Shown here: positions 20,089 to 28,532 of the stretch, piece after piece
Numbering within the stretch: the stretch's first letter is position 1
How the letters are laid out: the number at the start of each line of letters is the position of its first letter
Origin: Corynebacterium vitaeruminis DSM 20294
GTDB lineage: Bacteria; Actinomycetota; Actinomycetes; Mycobacteriales; Mycobacteriaceae
Direction of reading: 5' to 3'
Assembly: GCF_000550805.1 (NCBI RefSeq)
Contig: NZ_CP004353.1
Coordinates: forward strand, 1,922,001-1,986,000
DNA: 64,000 bases
Position numbers and translations under genes: made by a program
The notes under the pieces: model-generated
The model's database searches: none
What the model was told of the DNA's origin: nothing
The model's input: the letters and a program-made list of their open reading frames with translations, nothing else

Positions 20089-21453
20089 ATGACCACGCTT
20101 ATCCGCGCCCATGGATTCGACGTCGAGCTCACCAGCACCGAGCTGAAGCTGCTCCCCCACCTGCTCGCGGGTGCCCTGGGTAGCGGCGCGACGGTGCTTG
20201 CGGTCGACGACATCACGGGCGTCGGCATCGCGCGCGCCGCCACCGACTTCGACCCCGGCGTCGTGGAGGTCGAGCGATCCGCGGGCGGGGCGCTCGCGAT
20301 TAGCTTCCCGCCCCGCGGCACGGGCGAGCAGCGCAGCCTGGTCGACCAGATCGAGGCGCTCATCACCGGCGACCGCCCGCTGCCGCGGCTCGTGCCGGGG
20401 CTGAGCTTCGTGGCCGTGGACGTCGAAACGGCAAACGAGGACTGGGGCTCCATCTGCCAGATCGGCGTGGTGCGATTCAGCGACGGCGACCCGGTGGACA
20501 GCCGGGAGTGGCTGTGCAAGCCGCCCGCCGCCCTGAACCGCTTCGACCCGTTCAACATCTCCATCCACGGCATCACCGCCGAGAAGGTCGCGGACGCCCC
20601 CGACTACGCGGACGTCTTGCCCGAGATGCTCGCCTTCATCGGCGACCTGCCGGTGGTCGCACACAACGCGCAGTTCGACATGACGGCGTTCTCGCGCGCC
20701 TCCCACGCGGCGGGGGTCCAGGTGCCCGAGCTCACCTTCGGCTGCTCGCTCGCGGCCGCGCGCCACGCCGACCTCATGATCAAGAATCACAAGCTGCCCA
20801 CCGTGGCCACCCACCTCGGCGTGGGAGAGTTCCAGCATCACGACGCGCTTGCCGACGCCAAGGCATGCGGCCGCATCATCGTCGAGCTCGCCCGCCTGGA
20901 CCACAAGGAGCTCGGATTCGCGGACCTCTTCCAGGACTGGGGCTTTAGCCTCGGCACCCTCGACGGCCAGCGCGTCTTCCCGGTGCTCAAGAAGCCGATG
21001 ACGCAGGGCCCGGTGCTCACCGGGGCGGCCACCGAGGCCGCGGCCGTCGGAAGCGCCTGGGACTCGCCCGCCGAGCAGCAGGAGGCGCCGAAGAAGTCCG
21101 CCCGCAAGCCCGCGCGCTGGGCGAGGGCCGCCGCCCCCGACGTCGTGCCCGAGGCCAACCTCGACGCCGACGCCTCCGGCCCGCTGTTCGGCCAGGTGGT
21201 CACGCTCACCGGCGACTTCGAGCCCTTTGACAAGGGCATGCTGTGGAAGATGATGGCCGAGCGCGGCGCGACGATCGGCAAGAACGTCACCAAGAAGACC
21301 ACCCTGCTCGTCATCGGGCCGTGGGACAGCGTCACCAGCAAGCAAAAGCGCGCTGAGGAGCTCATCGCGAAAGGCCAGGAGATCGCGATGTGGGACGAGA
21401 AGCAGCTGTTTAAGGAGCTGGGCCTCGACGCGGACGAGCAACCACCGTTCTAG
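20089..21453 (+). CDS. DEDDh exonuclease with C-terminal BRCT domain (DnaQ-like)
   Basis: 454 aa. An N-terminal segment of about 105 aa of unknown fold is followed by a DnaQ-type 3'-5' exonuclease: AVDVETAN (DxE), HNAQFDM (D) and HHDALADA (H...D), about residues 108-275. A Ser/Ala/Lys linker leads to a BRCT domain (about residues 365-445, GQVVTLTGDFEPFDK...GATIGKNVTKKTTLLVIG). This architecture is typical of actinobacterial proofreading-like exonucleases used in DNA repair rather than the replicase epsilon subunit. An AAAGGA lies 12 nt before the ATG. Confidence 0.88.
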   Translation: MTTLIRAHGFDVELTSTELKLLPHLLAGALGSGATVLAVDDITGVGIARAATDFDPGVVEVERSAGGALAISFPPRGTGEQRSLVDQIEALITGDRPLPRLVPGLSFVAVDVETANEDWGSICQIGVVRFSDGDPVDSREWLCKPPAALNRFDPFNISIHGITAEKVADAPDYADVLPEMLAFIGDLPVVAHNAQFDMTAFSRASHAAGVQVPELTFGCSLAAARHADLMIKNHKLPTVATHLGVGEFQHHDALADAKACGRIIVELARLDHKELGFADLFQDWGFSLGTLDGQRVFPVLKKPMTQGPVLTGAATEAAAVGSAWDSPAEQQEAPKKSARKPARWARAAAPDVVPEANLDADASGPLFGQVVTLTGDFEPFDKGMLWKMMAERGATIGKNVTKKTTLLVIGPWDSVTSKQKRAEELIAKGQEIAMWDEKQLFKELGLDADEQPPF

Positions 21454-21460
21454 CCTGTTT

Positions 21461-21509
21461 TCGGTTCCGCGCAGCGCGGCCAAGCAACGCGGAAAAAGTT
21501 CGGAACCGA
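21461..21509. repeat. Inverted repeat after the exonuclease gene
   Basis: TCGGTTCCG (21461-21469) and CGGAACCGA (21501-21509) are perfect 9-bp arms. The loop contains a second CGCGG/CCGCG pair. It is possibly a transcription or RNA-stability element of the exonuclease gene; there is no long T-run. Confidence 0.4.
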
Positions 21510-21600
21510 TCGACGAGCTACTGCGTCCAAAGCCTGTGACCGACCCGCCAGCGCTTAAGCGCTGGCGCCGACACCGGACACACGCAAAGGACGCCCCCTC

Positions 21601-22212
21601 ATGCACCTACCCTCCTCCGTCCCCGGTGCGCCCGAGCGCCTGCAGCTGAGCTTGCAGCACGCCCGCTGGCTCGAACGCCCGCGGCTCGGCGAGGAGGAAT
21701 ACACCCACGCCCCGGCCGGGATGGCCCTGTCCGCCGACTTCGTGTGCGGCTTCCTCCTAGACGGCCTGGTGCTCAGCAACGCGGCGCTGTCCTACCTACG
21801 GATCCAGCCGCACGCCGCCTGGGAGCTGGGCGTACGTAACCTGCTGGCCAAGGCGCAGGCGCCGCTTGGCTACGCATTTAGGCACCGCCCGCTCGCAGCG
21901 CTCACCGGCGCGCGCACCCCCGGCATGCAGGTGCAGGTGGCGGGATCGCTCGCCTCGAGCTGGCTCGCCCACCCGCGCTCGCTCGAGATCCTTGACGCCC
22001 ACTTCACCGACCTCCTCGGCGAGCCCGTCATCTACTCCTGCCCGGATCCCAGCGTGCTGGCGGCCATCCCGGCCTCCGCACCCCTTGGGGAGTGGGAGGA
22101 CTTCGTCTCGGCGAACTATGGAGTAGACGGGGGAACCTACATCGTCTGCCGGGAGGGCTTCCCGCGGTACTGGTCCTACGAGGAACGCCTGCCAGCGATG
22201 GCCGCGGCGTAG
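21601..22212 (+). CDS. Conserved-looking hypothetical protein
   Basis: 203 aa, soluble, starting MHLPSSVPGAPERLQ with AAAGGA 9 nt upstream. It has several Trp/Tyr-rich stretches (ARWLERPRLGEEEY, GEWEDFVSANYGVDGGTY, FPRYWSYEERL) but no signal peptide, membrane span or motif I recognise. Codon use and GC match the neighbours, so it looks like a native gene. It lies between the exonuclease and relS on the same strand. Confidence 0.7.
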   Translation: MHLPSSVPGAPERLQLSLQHARWLERPRLGEEEYTHAPAGMALSADFVCGFLLDGLVLSNAALSYLRIQPHAAWELGVRNLLAKAQAPLGYAFRHRPLAALTGARTPGMQVQVAGSLASSWLAHPRSLEILDAHFTDLLGEPVIYSCPDPSVLAAIPASAPLGEWEDFVSANYGVDGGTYIVCREGFPRYWSYEERLPAMAAA

Positions 22213-22229
22213 GGCGGCATCGCGGCGGT

Positions 22230-22254
22230 GGCCGTAGGCGTCGGAACGCTTGGC
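22230..22254 (-). repeat. Dispersed GTCGAC-type element before relS
   Basis: The minus strand reads GCGTTCCGACGCCTACGGC. It lies just upstream of a TAAGAT that may be the relS -10 box. Confidence 0.5.
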
Positions 22255-22325
22255 TAAGATGGACGTGGATCGTAGAAGGAGATAAAGGCGGGCAAGCGAG
22301 CGCGCAGAAAGGCTATTTCCTCACC

Positions 22326-23339
22326 GTGGCAACGAAGAACCTGGCAGTGCTCCACGACCGCTACGTCGCCTTCGAACGGGCGCACCCGAACGCGGCCGAG
22401 GACTTCATCGAAGCCATCGAGTCGGTGCTCTCCGATGCCGGTCTCACCTACGACCGCGTGAGCGCGCGCATGAAGCAGTGGCGCTCGCTGCGCACCAAGG
22501 CCAGCAAGCGCACCCCGTCGGGCGAGCTGGTCTACCCGCACCCGTGGGAGGACATCCACGACCTCATCGGCGTGCGAATCACCACCCTGCACTCCACCGA
22601 GATCCCGGAGATCATCGAGGCGCTGCGCGATCAGTTCATCGTTATCCGCTCGGTGGACAAAGCCGCGCAGACCCGCATCGCGGGCGACTTCGGCTACGGC
22701 TCGCACCACCTGATCCTCGAGGTCGACGACCGCGTCGAGGAGCTCGCCAGCTACCAGGGCTTCCAGTTCGAGGTGCAGATCCGCACGGTGCTGCAGCACG
22801 CCTGGGCCGAGTTCGAGCACGACATCCGCTACAAGCGCTCCGGCCAGAAGCTCGACCCGCGCGTGGATCGCGCCTTCACGCTGGCGGCCGGCCTCATCGA
22901 GCTCGCCGACCAGCAGTTCGACCAGATCGCGGCCATCCAGGAGCCGGACGGCAGCCCCAACCTCGACGTGGAGCTCACCGCCAAGACGTTGCCGGGCATC
23001 ATCGCGATGATCGTGGGCACGCGCTTTCCGCAGTCGCGCACGGCGGACTACTCCTTCCTCGAGGAGCTTCTCGACGCCCATGGTGTGGAGACCGTCTCCC
23101 AGCTGCGCGAGCTCCTTCGTCCCTCGGCCATCGACGAGGTGACCGCGAAGATGAAGTACCGCTTCAAGCCCGGCCAGATCCGCATCATCGACGACCTCCT
23201 GCTCAACCGCTTCGGCGAGGAGCACATCGCGAAGACCGGCGAGCTCGGTTCCCGGGCAGCCCAGCGCGCGGGCAAGCTCCGGCACCGCCTGGAGGCGCTG
23301 CGCGAGGACAAAGAGTCCGGCGGCGCCGGGCGCGCCTAG
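22326..23339 (+). CDS. relS: Small alarmone synthetase (RelA/SpoT-type GTP pyrophosphokinase)
   Basis: 337 aa, GTG start at 22326. Synthetase motifs are present: RMKQWRSLRTK, DIHDLIGVRITT, GYGSHHLILEV and EVQIRTVLQHAWAEFEHDIRYK. There is no HD hydrolase domain and no TGS/ACT, so it makes (p)ppGpp-type alarmones but cannot degrade them; a bifunctional Rel should exist elsewhere. An additional helical C-terminal region of about 150 aa is longer than in short RelP/RelQ proteins and matches the corynebacterial RelS form. The GTG has AAAGG 13 nt upstream, slightly far, so the start is the least certain part. A weak hairpin (TGCCTCC/GGAGGCA, 23347-23373) follows the stop. Confidence 0.88.
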   Translation: MATKNLAVLHDRYVAFERAHPNAAEDFIEAIESVLSDAGLTYDRVSARMKQWRSLRTKASKRTPSGELVYPHPWEDIHDLIGVRITTLHSTEIPEIIEALRDQFIVIRSVDKAAQTRIAGDFGYGSHHLILEVDDRVEELASYQGFQFEVQIRTVLQHAWAEFEHDIRYKRSGQKLDPRVDRAFTLAAGLIELADQQFDQIAAIQEPDGSPNLDVELTAKTLPGIIAMIVGTRFPQSRTADYSFLEELLDAHGVETVSQLRELLRPSAIDEVTAKMKYRFKPGQIRIIDDLLLNRFGEEHIAKTGELGSRAAQRAGKLRHRLEALREDKESGGAGRA

Positions 23340-23441
23340 GGAAATTGCCTCCCACGCTGCTACAGTTGGAGGCACACTTATTCATCCGCAGCTGTGATCG
23401 CCCGCTCGGCGGTCATCGCCCAACTCAGCTAGGAGAAAATC

Positions 23442-23579
23442 GTGCTTTCCTCCATGCCCTCCCTCGCAGACTACCCCGAGGTCGCCGACTTCCTCCACGT
23501 CTGGGCGCTGTCCATCGCCGACTTCTTCCGCCCGATGGGCATCAACTTCCCGCCCGCAGACTGGGGCCTGGGGCTGTAA
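23442..23579 (+). CDS. 45-aa small protein with its own RBS and terminator
   Basis: Starts with GTG at 23442; AGGAGA sits 7-8 nt upstream. It encodes 45 aa beginning MLSSMPSLADYPEVADF and ending PPADWGLGL, acidic with many Trp/Phe/Leu, without a classical signal peptide. A strong terminator follows 19 bp after the stop. Size and lack of signal peptide recall the tiny corynebacterial pore proteins PorA/PorH, but I see no sequence match that would justify the name. GC and third-position bias fit a real gene. Confidence 0.6.
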   Translation: MLSSMPSLADYPEVADFLHVWALSIADFFRPMGINFPPADWGLGL

Positions 23580-23598
23580 TTTCTTGACGCCTTAAAAC

Positions 23599-23632
23599 GG
23601 CGGCGGCACGGTGTCGTGCCGCCGCCCTTTTT
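23599..23632. terminator. Strong bidirectional terminator
   Basis: GGCGGCGGCAC pairs perfectly over 11 bp with GTGCCGCCGCC. A CTTTTT run follows on the plus strand and a GTTTT run on the minus strand, so it ends both the small-protein gene and the convergent S4-protein gene. Confidence 0.9.
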
Positions 23633-23668
23633 GCGTCTGCTCCGGCGAGCTGGCCTCGCCGCTGCGCG

Positions 23669-24058
23669 TTAGCGCCTCCCCTGGAGCCGGTCGATCTCGC
23701 GCCGCTCCTTCTTCGTCGGGCGCCCGGTTCCCCGGTCGCGCCGGGGCATGGAGAGGAGGATCTCCTTCGGGGGCGGCGGGGGCGAGTGGTCGATGTAGCA
23801 GGTGGCCGCCACGGCCGCGCCTACGCGCTTGCGGATGGTGCGCACCACCTCGACGTCGTGCTCGCGGTGCTCGACCCACACCCTCACGCGATCGCCCGGC
23901 ACCACGGTCTGGGAGGGTTTGACCGCCTGGCCGTTGAGCTTGACGTGCCCCGCCTTGCAGGCCTCGCCGGCGAGCGTGCGGGTCTTGACAAGCCGCACCG
24001 CCCACACCCAGACGTCGATGCGCACAGGGGCTGAGTCGGCCTCGGCGGGTGCGGTCAT
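23669..24058 (-). CDS. S4-domain RNA-binding protein (Hsp15/HslR-like)
   Basis: 129 aa. The S4 RNA-binding domain occupies about residues 12-75 (RIDVWVWAVRLVKTRTLAGEACKAGHVKLNGQ and on). The C-terminal 50 aa are basic with a Pro run (SPPPPPKEILL) and a Lys/Arg-rich end. Family members bind ribosomal RNA and help recycle stalled 50S subunits after heat stress. It starts 20 bp after the small membrane-protein gene, probably in one transcript. Confidence 0.88.
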   Translation of the reverse strand: MTAPAEADSAPVRIDVWVWAVRLVKTRTLAGEACKAGHVKLNGQAVKPSQTVVPGDRVRVWVEHREHDVEVVRTIRKRVGAAVAATCYIDHSPPPPPKEILLSMPRRDRGTGRPTKKERREIDRLQGRR

Positions 24059-24078
24059 GGGGAGCCTTCTTCGGTCTT

Positions 24079-24312
24079 TTAGTAGTTGTCCTTGTGGTTT
24101 ACGATCTGCTGGACCTTGTTCCAGTTGTACCAGCCGCCGACCACGGCGATGATGAGGCCGATGATGAGGTAGCCCAAGCCGCCGGTGAGCCCCCAGAGGG
24201 CCACGCCGCCGATGACGCCGACGCCGACGGAGACCGCCGCGTTGCGGGAGTAGCGGCGAACATCCGCCTTGCGCTGGGCGATCGGGTTATTGGGACGCTG
24301 CTGCATAGTCAT
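24079..24312 (-). CDS. Small two-span membrane protein
   Basis: 77 aa from ATG 24312 (MTMQQRPNNP; ATG 24306 is the alternative). A basic N-terminus (AQRKADVRRYSR) precedes two hydrophobic segments (about residues 25-40 and 46-63) and a polar tail. TAGAAT lies on the minus strand 7 nt before the ATG, inside the end of yigZ, which suggests a leaderless internal start. Function unknown. Confidence 0.7.
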   Translation of the reverse strand: MTMQQRPNNPIAQRKADVRRYSRNAAVSVGVGVIGGVALWGLTGGLGYLIIGLIIAVVGGWYNWNKVQQIVNHKDNY

Positions 24313-24322
24313 GCCGTAGATT

Positions 24323-24958
24323 CTATTCCACCCAGTCGATTCCGGCATCCACCACCCGGGCGCCGCCGGAGGTCAGCGCCGCGAGGGTGGCCTCCAGCTC
24401 CGGCTTGGCGCCGGGGGCGACGGCGATGGTGTAGGTCACCCGGGCGCCGTAGTCGGTGCCGACGATGAGGTAGCCGCGCCCGCGCAGCTCGGCCTCGATG
24501 CGGCCGGCGTCGGCGTGGCTGAAGGTGGCCCGGTAGAGCTCGCGCCTGCTGCGCACCACGCTCACGACCTGCTCGAGGCACCGGCTCACGGACTCGGAGT
24601 AGGCGTGCACGAGGCCGCCGGCCCCGAGCTTGATCCCGCCGAAGTAGCGGACGGTTACGGCGACGACGTCGAAAAGCCCGCTGCCACGCAGGACGTCGAG
24701 CATCGGCGTGCCGGCCGTTCCCGCGGGCTCGCCGTCGTCGGAGGAGCGCTCGATGGCGTTGGCGTCCTCCACCGCAACGATGAAGGCGCTGCAGTGGTGG
24801 CGGGCATCGGGATAGCGGTGCTTGAGCTCGCCGATGAACTCCCGGGCCTCCTGCTCGGTGGTGGCGCGGGCGATGAAGGTGAGGAACTTGGAGCGCTTGA
24901 TCTCCAGCTCGGAGAAGAACTCCTCGTTGGCTGCGGGGCGGCGGTAGCTTAGCTCCAC
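24323..24958 (-). CDS. yigZ: YigZ / IMPACT-family protein
   Basis: 211 aa. N-terminal UPF0029/IMPACT domain with CSAFIVAVEDANAIERSSDDGEPAGTAGTPML (split by typical GEPxGTAG) and VRYFGGIKLGAGGL; C-terminal DUF1949-like domain. Family proteins act in ribosome or translation stress, details unclear. I chose GTG 24958 because GAGGAGG lies at the right distance and it avoids overlap with ilvA; an upstream in-frame ATG at 25102 would sit inside ilvA. Confidence 0.88.
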   Translation of the reverse strand: MELSYRRPAANEEFFSELEIKRSKFLTFIARATTEQEAREFIGELKHRYPDARHHCSAFIVAVEDANAIERSSDDGEPAGTAGTPMLDVLRGSGLFDVVAVTVRYFGGIKLGAGGLVHAYSESVSRCLEQVVSVVRSRRELYRATFSHADAGRIEAELRGRGYLIVGTDYGARVTYTIAVAPGAKPELEATLAALTSGGARVVDAGIDWVE

Positions 24959-25043
24959 GCGGGCGTCCTCCTCGCAAGACGGTGCCGCCGCGTGGAGGTA
25001 GGAGACGCGCTCACGCGGCGGGATGGGGCACTGGGCAAGTGCG

Positions 25044-26348
25044 CTAGTTGCGCACCAGGTAGCTGTACTCGACGGAATCGGGCTCGAGGCGGCGGCAGTC
25101 AATGCGCGACTCCGCCATGCGCTCGAGCAGCCCGTCCAGGTCCTTGGCGTTGCCCAGCTGCAGGCCGACCAGCGCGGTGCCGGTCTCGCGGTTGTTGCGC
25201 TTCAGGTACTCGAACAGGGTGATGTCGTCGTCCGGCCCCAGGATCTCGTTGAGGAAGGTGCGCAGCTGGCCCGGCTCCTGCGGGAAGTTCACGAGGAAGT
25301 AGTGCTTGAGGCCGCGGTGGACGAGCGAGCGCTCCATCACCTCGGAGTAGCGCAGGACGTCGTTGTTGCCGCCGGAGATGATGCACACGACGACCTCGTC
25401 CTTGGCCAGCTTCAGCTCCTTGAGCCCCGCGACCGAGAGCGCACCCGCGGGCTCGGCGATGATGCCCTCGTTCTGGTACAGATCCAGCATCTCGGTGCAC
25501 ACCGCGCCCTCGCTGACGTTCATGGCGTGCAGCCGGCCCTTGTTGGCCTCGATGATCTCGAAGTTGAGGTCGCCTAGGCGCTTGACGGCCGCGCCGTCGA
25601 CGAAGGAATCCACCGACTCCAGGGTGACCGGCTCGTTGGCCTCCAGCGCCGCCTTCATAGACGGCGCGCCGGTGGGCTCGACGCCGACCACGGCGGTGCG
25701 CGGGGACATGTCGGCCAGGTAGCTCAGGTTTCCGGCCAGCAGCCCGCCGCCGCCCACGGGGATGACGATGGTGTCCAGCGACTTGCCCAGGCTGGTCAGC
25801 TGGGAGAGGATCTCGGCGGCCACTGTGCCCTGACCGATGATGGTGTCGCGGTTGTCGAAGGGCTCGATCATGGTCGCCCCGGTGCTCGCCGCGTACTCGC
25901 GGGCAGCCTGGGCGGCCTCGTCGAAGTTGTCGCCGGTGACCACAAGCTCGACCCACTTGCCGCCGTGGACCATGATGCGGTCGCGCTTCTGCTTCGGGGT
26001 GGCGCTGGGCACGTAGATCCGGCCCTTGATGTTCATCGAACGGCAGGCGAACGCCACGCCCTGGGCGTGGTTTCCGGCGGAGGCGGCGACGATGCCGGCC
26101 TCGCACTGGGCCTCCGTGAGCTGTGAGATGGCGTTGACCGCGCCGCGGATCTTGTAGGAGCGCACCGACTGCAGGTCCTCGCGCTTGAGGTACACCTGCG
26201 CGCCGGTGATCTCCGACAGGCGGGGGCAGTACTGCAGCGGGGTGGGTGCAATGAACGCGGAAATTCGGGCCTGAGCGACCTGAATGTCAGAAGCATGGAC
26301 TTCGCCTGCTCGAATCTTTTCTGACTGTGCGTTCTGTGCGGTACTCAT
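25044..26348 (-). CDS. ilvA: Threonine ammonia-lyase (threonine deaminase)
   Basis: 434 aa PLP fold-type II enzyme that makes 2-oxobutanoate from threonine, the first step to isoleucine. The PLP Lys is in SYKIRGAVNA; phosphate loop GGGGLLAGN; then SGGNND. The C-terminal ACT-like regulatory domain (about residues 340-434, KHYFLVNFPQEPGQLRTFLNE) should give isoleucine feedback control. The gene lies 38 bp after the LysR gene stop and shares its direction. No T-box or leader peptide is visible. Confidence 0.95.
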   Translation of the reverse strand: MSTAQNAQSEKIRAGEVHASDIQVAQARISAFIAPTPLQYCPRLSEITGAQVYLKREDLQSVRSYKIRGAVNAISQLTEAQCEAGIVAASAGNHAQGVAFACRSMNIKGRIYVPSATPKQKRDRIMVHGGKWVELVVTGDNFDEAAQAAREYAASTGATMIEPFDNRDTIIGQGTVAAEILSQLTSLGKSLDTIVIPVGGGGLLAGNLSYLADMSPRTAVVGVEPTGAPSMKAALEANEPVTLESVDSFVDGAAVKRLGDLNFEIIEANKGRLHAMNVSEGAVCTEMLDLYQNEGIIAEPAGALSVAGLKELKLAKDEVVVCIISGGNNDVLRYSEVMERSLVHRGLKHYFLVNFPQEPGQLRTFLNEILGPDDDITLFEYLKRNNRETGTALVGLQLGNAKDLDGLLERMAESRIDCRRLEPDSVEYSYLVRN

Positions 26349-26386
26349 GGAAGCAAATCTTAGTCACTTCGCCGCGCGTTCGTGCC

Positions 26387-27361
26387 CTAGGGGGCCGGTT
26401 TTCCTCCCTTTCGACCGGCCTTTTCGCTAGCCACCTCGCCACCCGCCGTGTCACCGTGTTCCGCGGTGAGCCCGACATGCCCCGCCCGCCCCAAGACCGC
26501 CGTCAGGTGCTCCACGAAGCGCTGCACGATGGGGGTGAACACCTGGTTCTTCTGCCACACGATGAACATCTTGTTACGCAGCGGGGGCGACAGCGGCCGG
26601 AAGTACAGGCCCGAGCCCGGGTGGCAGTCGATGAGGTGGCGGAAGGTGAGCAAGACGCCGAGGCCCTCGCGCACGAACACTGCACCGTTGTAGGCGAGGT
26701 TGTAGTGGCCGAGGAAACGCAGCTCGCCCAGCCGCGGGCCCGCCCAGCGCGGCAGGTCCTCGGTGAGCGATTGGCGGGAGATGTGCAGCTCGCGGCCGAC
26801 CAGGTCGTCCACGGTGACCTCGCCGAGTTCCGCCAAGGGGTCGTCGGCGCGGACAACCGCGCCCCACTCGTCGGTACCCGGCACCTCGATGAAGTGGTAG
26901 CGGTCGAGGTGGGGCGGCTCGACGATGATCGCCAGGTCGATCTCGTCGCGAGCCAGAAGCCCCAGCACCTGGTCGGTGCCGCCGCTGGTGATGTCAATGC
27001 GAACGCGTGGATAATCCTCCCGGAAAGAGGCAAACGCCCGAGCGAAGCGGCCAATGAGGTGCGACTCGGCGCAGCCCGCGCGGATCTCGCCGCCGCCGAG
27101 CTCGTCGAGGGCGTGGAACTCCGCGACCGTCTTGTCCATGAGGCCGACGATGGTCTCCGCCCGCTGCTTGAGCAGCTGCCCCTCGTCCGTGAGCGCGAGG
27201 TGCCTGCTGTGGCGGACGAACAGCTGCTTCCCCAGCTCTCCCTCGAGGCGCTTGACCTGCATGGACAGCGCCGACTGGGAGATGTGCAGGGCCTCGGCGG
27301 CGTGCGTCATGTTGCCGTGCTCGGCGATCGCGAGGAAGTTCCTCAGCACGTAGACGTCCAT
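26387..27361 (-). CDS. LysR-type transcriptional regulator
   Basis: 324 aa. N-terminal winged helix-turn-helix (about residues 1-62, FLAIAEHGNMTHAAEALHISQSALSMQVKRLE), then a substrate-binding domain (about residues 90-295). The last 30 residues are a polar tail. It is divergent from the hydrolase gene across 152 bp, the standard layout for a LysR regulator and its target, so the hydrolase/acetyltransferase/lipoprotein operon is its likely regulon. It is not obviously OxyR, because no paired redox Cys is visible. Confidence 0.92.
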   Translation of the reverse strand: MDVYVLRNFLAIAEHGNMTHAAEALHISQSALSMQVKRLEGELGKQLFVRHSRHLALTDEGQLLKQRAETIVGLMDKTVAEFHALDELGGGEIRAGCAESHLIGRFARAFASFREDYPRVRIDITSGGTDQVLGLLARDEIDLAIIVEPPHLDRYHFIEVPGTDEWGAVVRADDPLAELGEVTVDDLVGRELHISRQSLTEDLPRWAGPRLGELRFLGHYNLAYNGAVFVREGLGVLLTFRHLIDCHPGSGLYFRPLSPPLRNKMFIVWQKNQVFTPIVQRFVEHLTAVLGRAGHVGLTAEHGDTAGGEVASEKAGRKGGKPAP

Positions 27362-27513
27362 TTCTGCTCCGTTCCCTTCATGCCCACGAAACTATCTGTT
27401 TTCCTTATACTAGACCATCAAAAATAACTGTTGGTAATTTCTTTCCGCGCTTTCTACCGTTGATGGTGAGGCACAAAGCCGCAGACGATTCACTCACAGA
27501 AAGTAGGCTCACC
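27362..27513. promoter_or_regulatory. Divergent promoter region of the LysR regulator and hydrolase operon
   Basis: An AT-rich stretch around 27385-27455 contains TATACT (27406-27411) as a possible rightward -10. AAGTAGG precedes the hydrolase ATG at 27514. T-N11-A type LysR boxes are possible but I could not single one out. Confidence 0.45.
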
Positions 27514-28524
27514 ATGAGCACCACCGAACTCACCCTCGTTAGCGAGTGGGACAAGGTCTTCCCCCGCTCCGAGAAGGTCAACCACGAAAAGGTCACCTTC
27601 CGCACCACCTTCGGCTTCGAACTAGCCGCCGACCTCTACTCCCCCAAGGACGCCACCTCCCCGCTGCCGGCGCTCGCGGTCTCCGGCCCCTTCGGCGCCG
27701 TCAAGGAGCAAAGCTCCGGACTCTATGCGCAGACCATGGCCGAGCGAGGCTTCCTCGCCCTCGCTTTCGACCCGAGCTTCACCGGCGAGTCCAGCGGCTT
27801 CCCCCGGCGCGTGGCCTCCCCGGACATCAACACCGAGGACTTCCTCGCCGCGGTGGACTACCTCGGCGCCCGCGAGGACGTCGATGCCGAGCGCATCGGC
27901 ATCATCGGCATCTGCGGCTGGGGTGGCATCGCGCTCAACGCCGCGGCCACCGATCCGCGTATCAAGGCCACCGTGGCCTCCACCATGTACGACATGACCC
28001 GGGTGGGCGGTAACGGCTACTTCGACCAGGCCGACAACCCGCAGGCCCGCAACGCCGCTCGCCGTGCGTTCGCCGCGCAGCGCACCGCCGACTACGCCGC
28101 CGGGACCTACGCCCGTGCGGGCGGGGTCATCGACCCGCTCCCCGACGACGCGCCGCAGTTCGTCAAGGACTACCACGCCTACTACAAGACCCCGCGCGGC
28201 TACCACGAGCGCTCCGGAAACTCCACGGATGGCTGGAACGGCACCGGCATCATGTCCTACGGCAACGCCCGGTTCCTGCACTACATCGGCGAGATCGAGA
28301 ACGCGGCCATGATCTTGCACGGCGAGCTCGCGCACTCCCGCTACTTCGGGGAGACCGCCTACGAGGCGCTCGCCGCAGGCATCGCGCCCGGCAACAAGGA
28401 AAAGGTCATCGTCGACGGAGCCAGCCACTGCGACCTCTACGACGGCGGCGAAACCGGCGCCATCCCGTGGGAGACGATCGAGGAATTCTTCCGCAAGAAC
28501 TTGAGCAACCGCCCCGCGAAGTAG
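27514..28524 (+). CDS. Alpha/beta-hydrolase with cysteine at the nucleophile elbow (dienelactone-hydrolase-like)
   Basis: 336 aa. The nucleophile elbow reads GIIGICGWGG, placing C134 where most hydrolases have Ser; this is the dienelactone-hydrolase pattern. A likely catalytic His is H305 (GASHCDLYD). No signal peptide, so cytoplasmic. The sequence SGYHERSGNS-like and YYKTPRG region (about residues 225-245) is an insertion over the core, as in the YcjY-like group. The start at 27514 is chosen over an in-frame codon at 27460 because of the RBS. First gene of a three-gene operon under a divergent LysR regulator. Confidence 0.85.
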   Translation: MSTTELTLVSEWDKVFPRSEKVNHEKVTFRTTFGFELAADLYSPKDATSPLPALAVSGPFGAVKEQSSGLYAQTMAERGFLALAFDPSFTGESSGFPRRVASPDINTEDFLAAVDYLGAREDVDAERIGIIGICGWGGIALNAAATDPRIKATVASTMYDMTRVGGNGYFDQADNPQARNAARRAFAAQRTADYAAGTYARAGGVIDPLPDDAPQFVKDYHAYYKTPRGYHERSGNSTDGWNGTGIMSYGNARFLHYIGEIENAAMILHGELAHSRYFGETAYEALAAGIAPGNKEKVIVDGASHCDLYDGGETGAIPWETIEEFFRKNLSNRPAK

Positions 28525-28532
28525 GCGAAGGC

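Noticed and set aside
24959..25102. Longer YigZ starting at the ATG at 25102
   Set aside because: Would overlap the ilvA C-terminus by 59 bp; the GTG at 24958 has an excellent RBS and fits family length.
26387..27361. Calling the LysR regulator OxyR
   Set aside because: No pair of redox Cys is visible in the effector domain and the neighbour is a hydrolase operon rather than catalase or hrpA.
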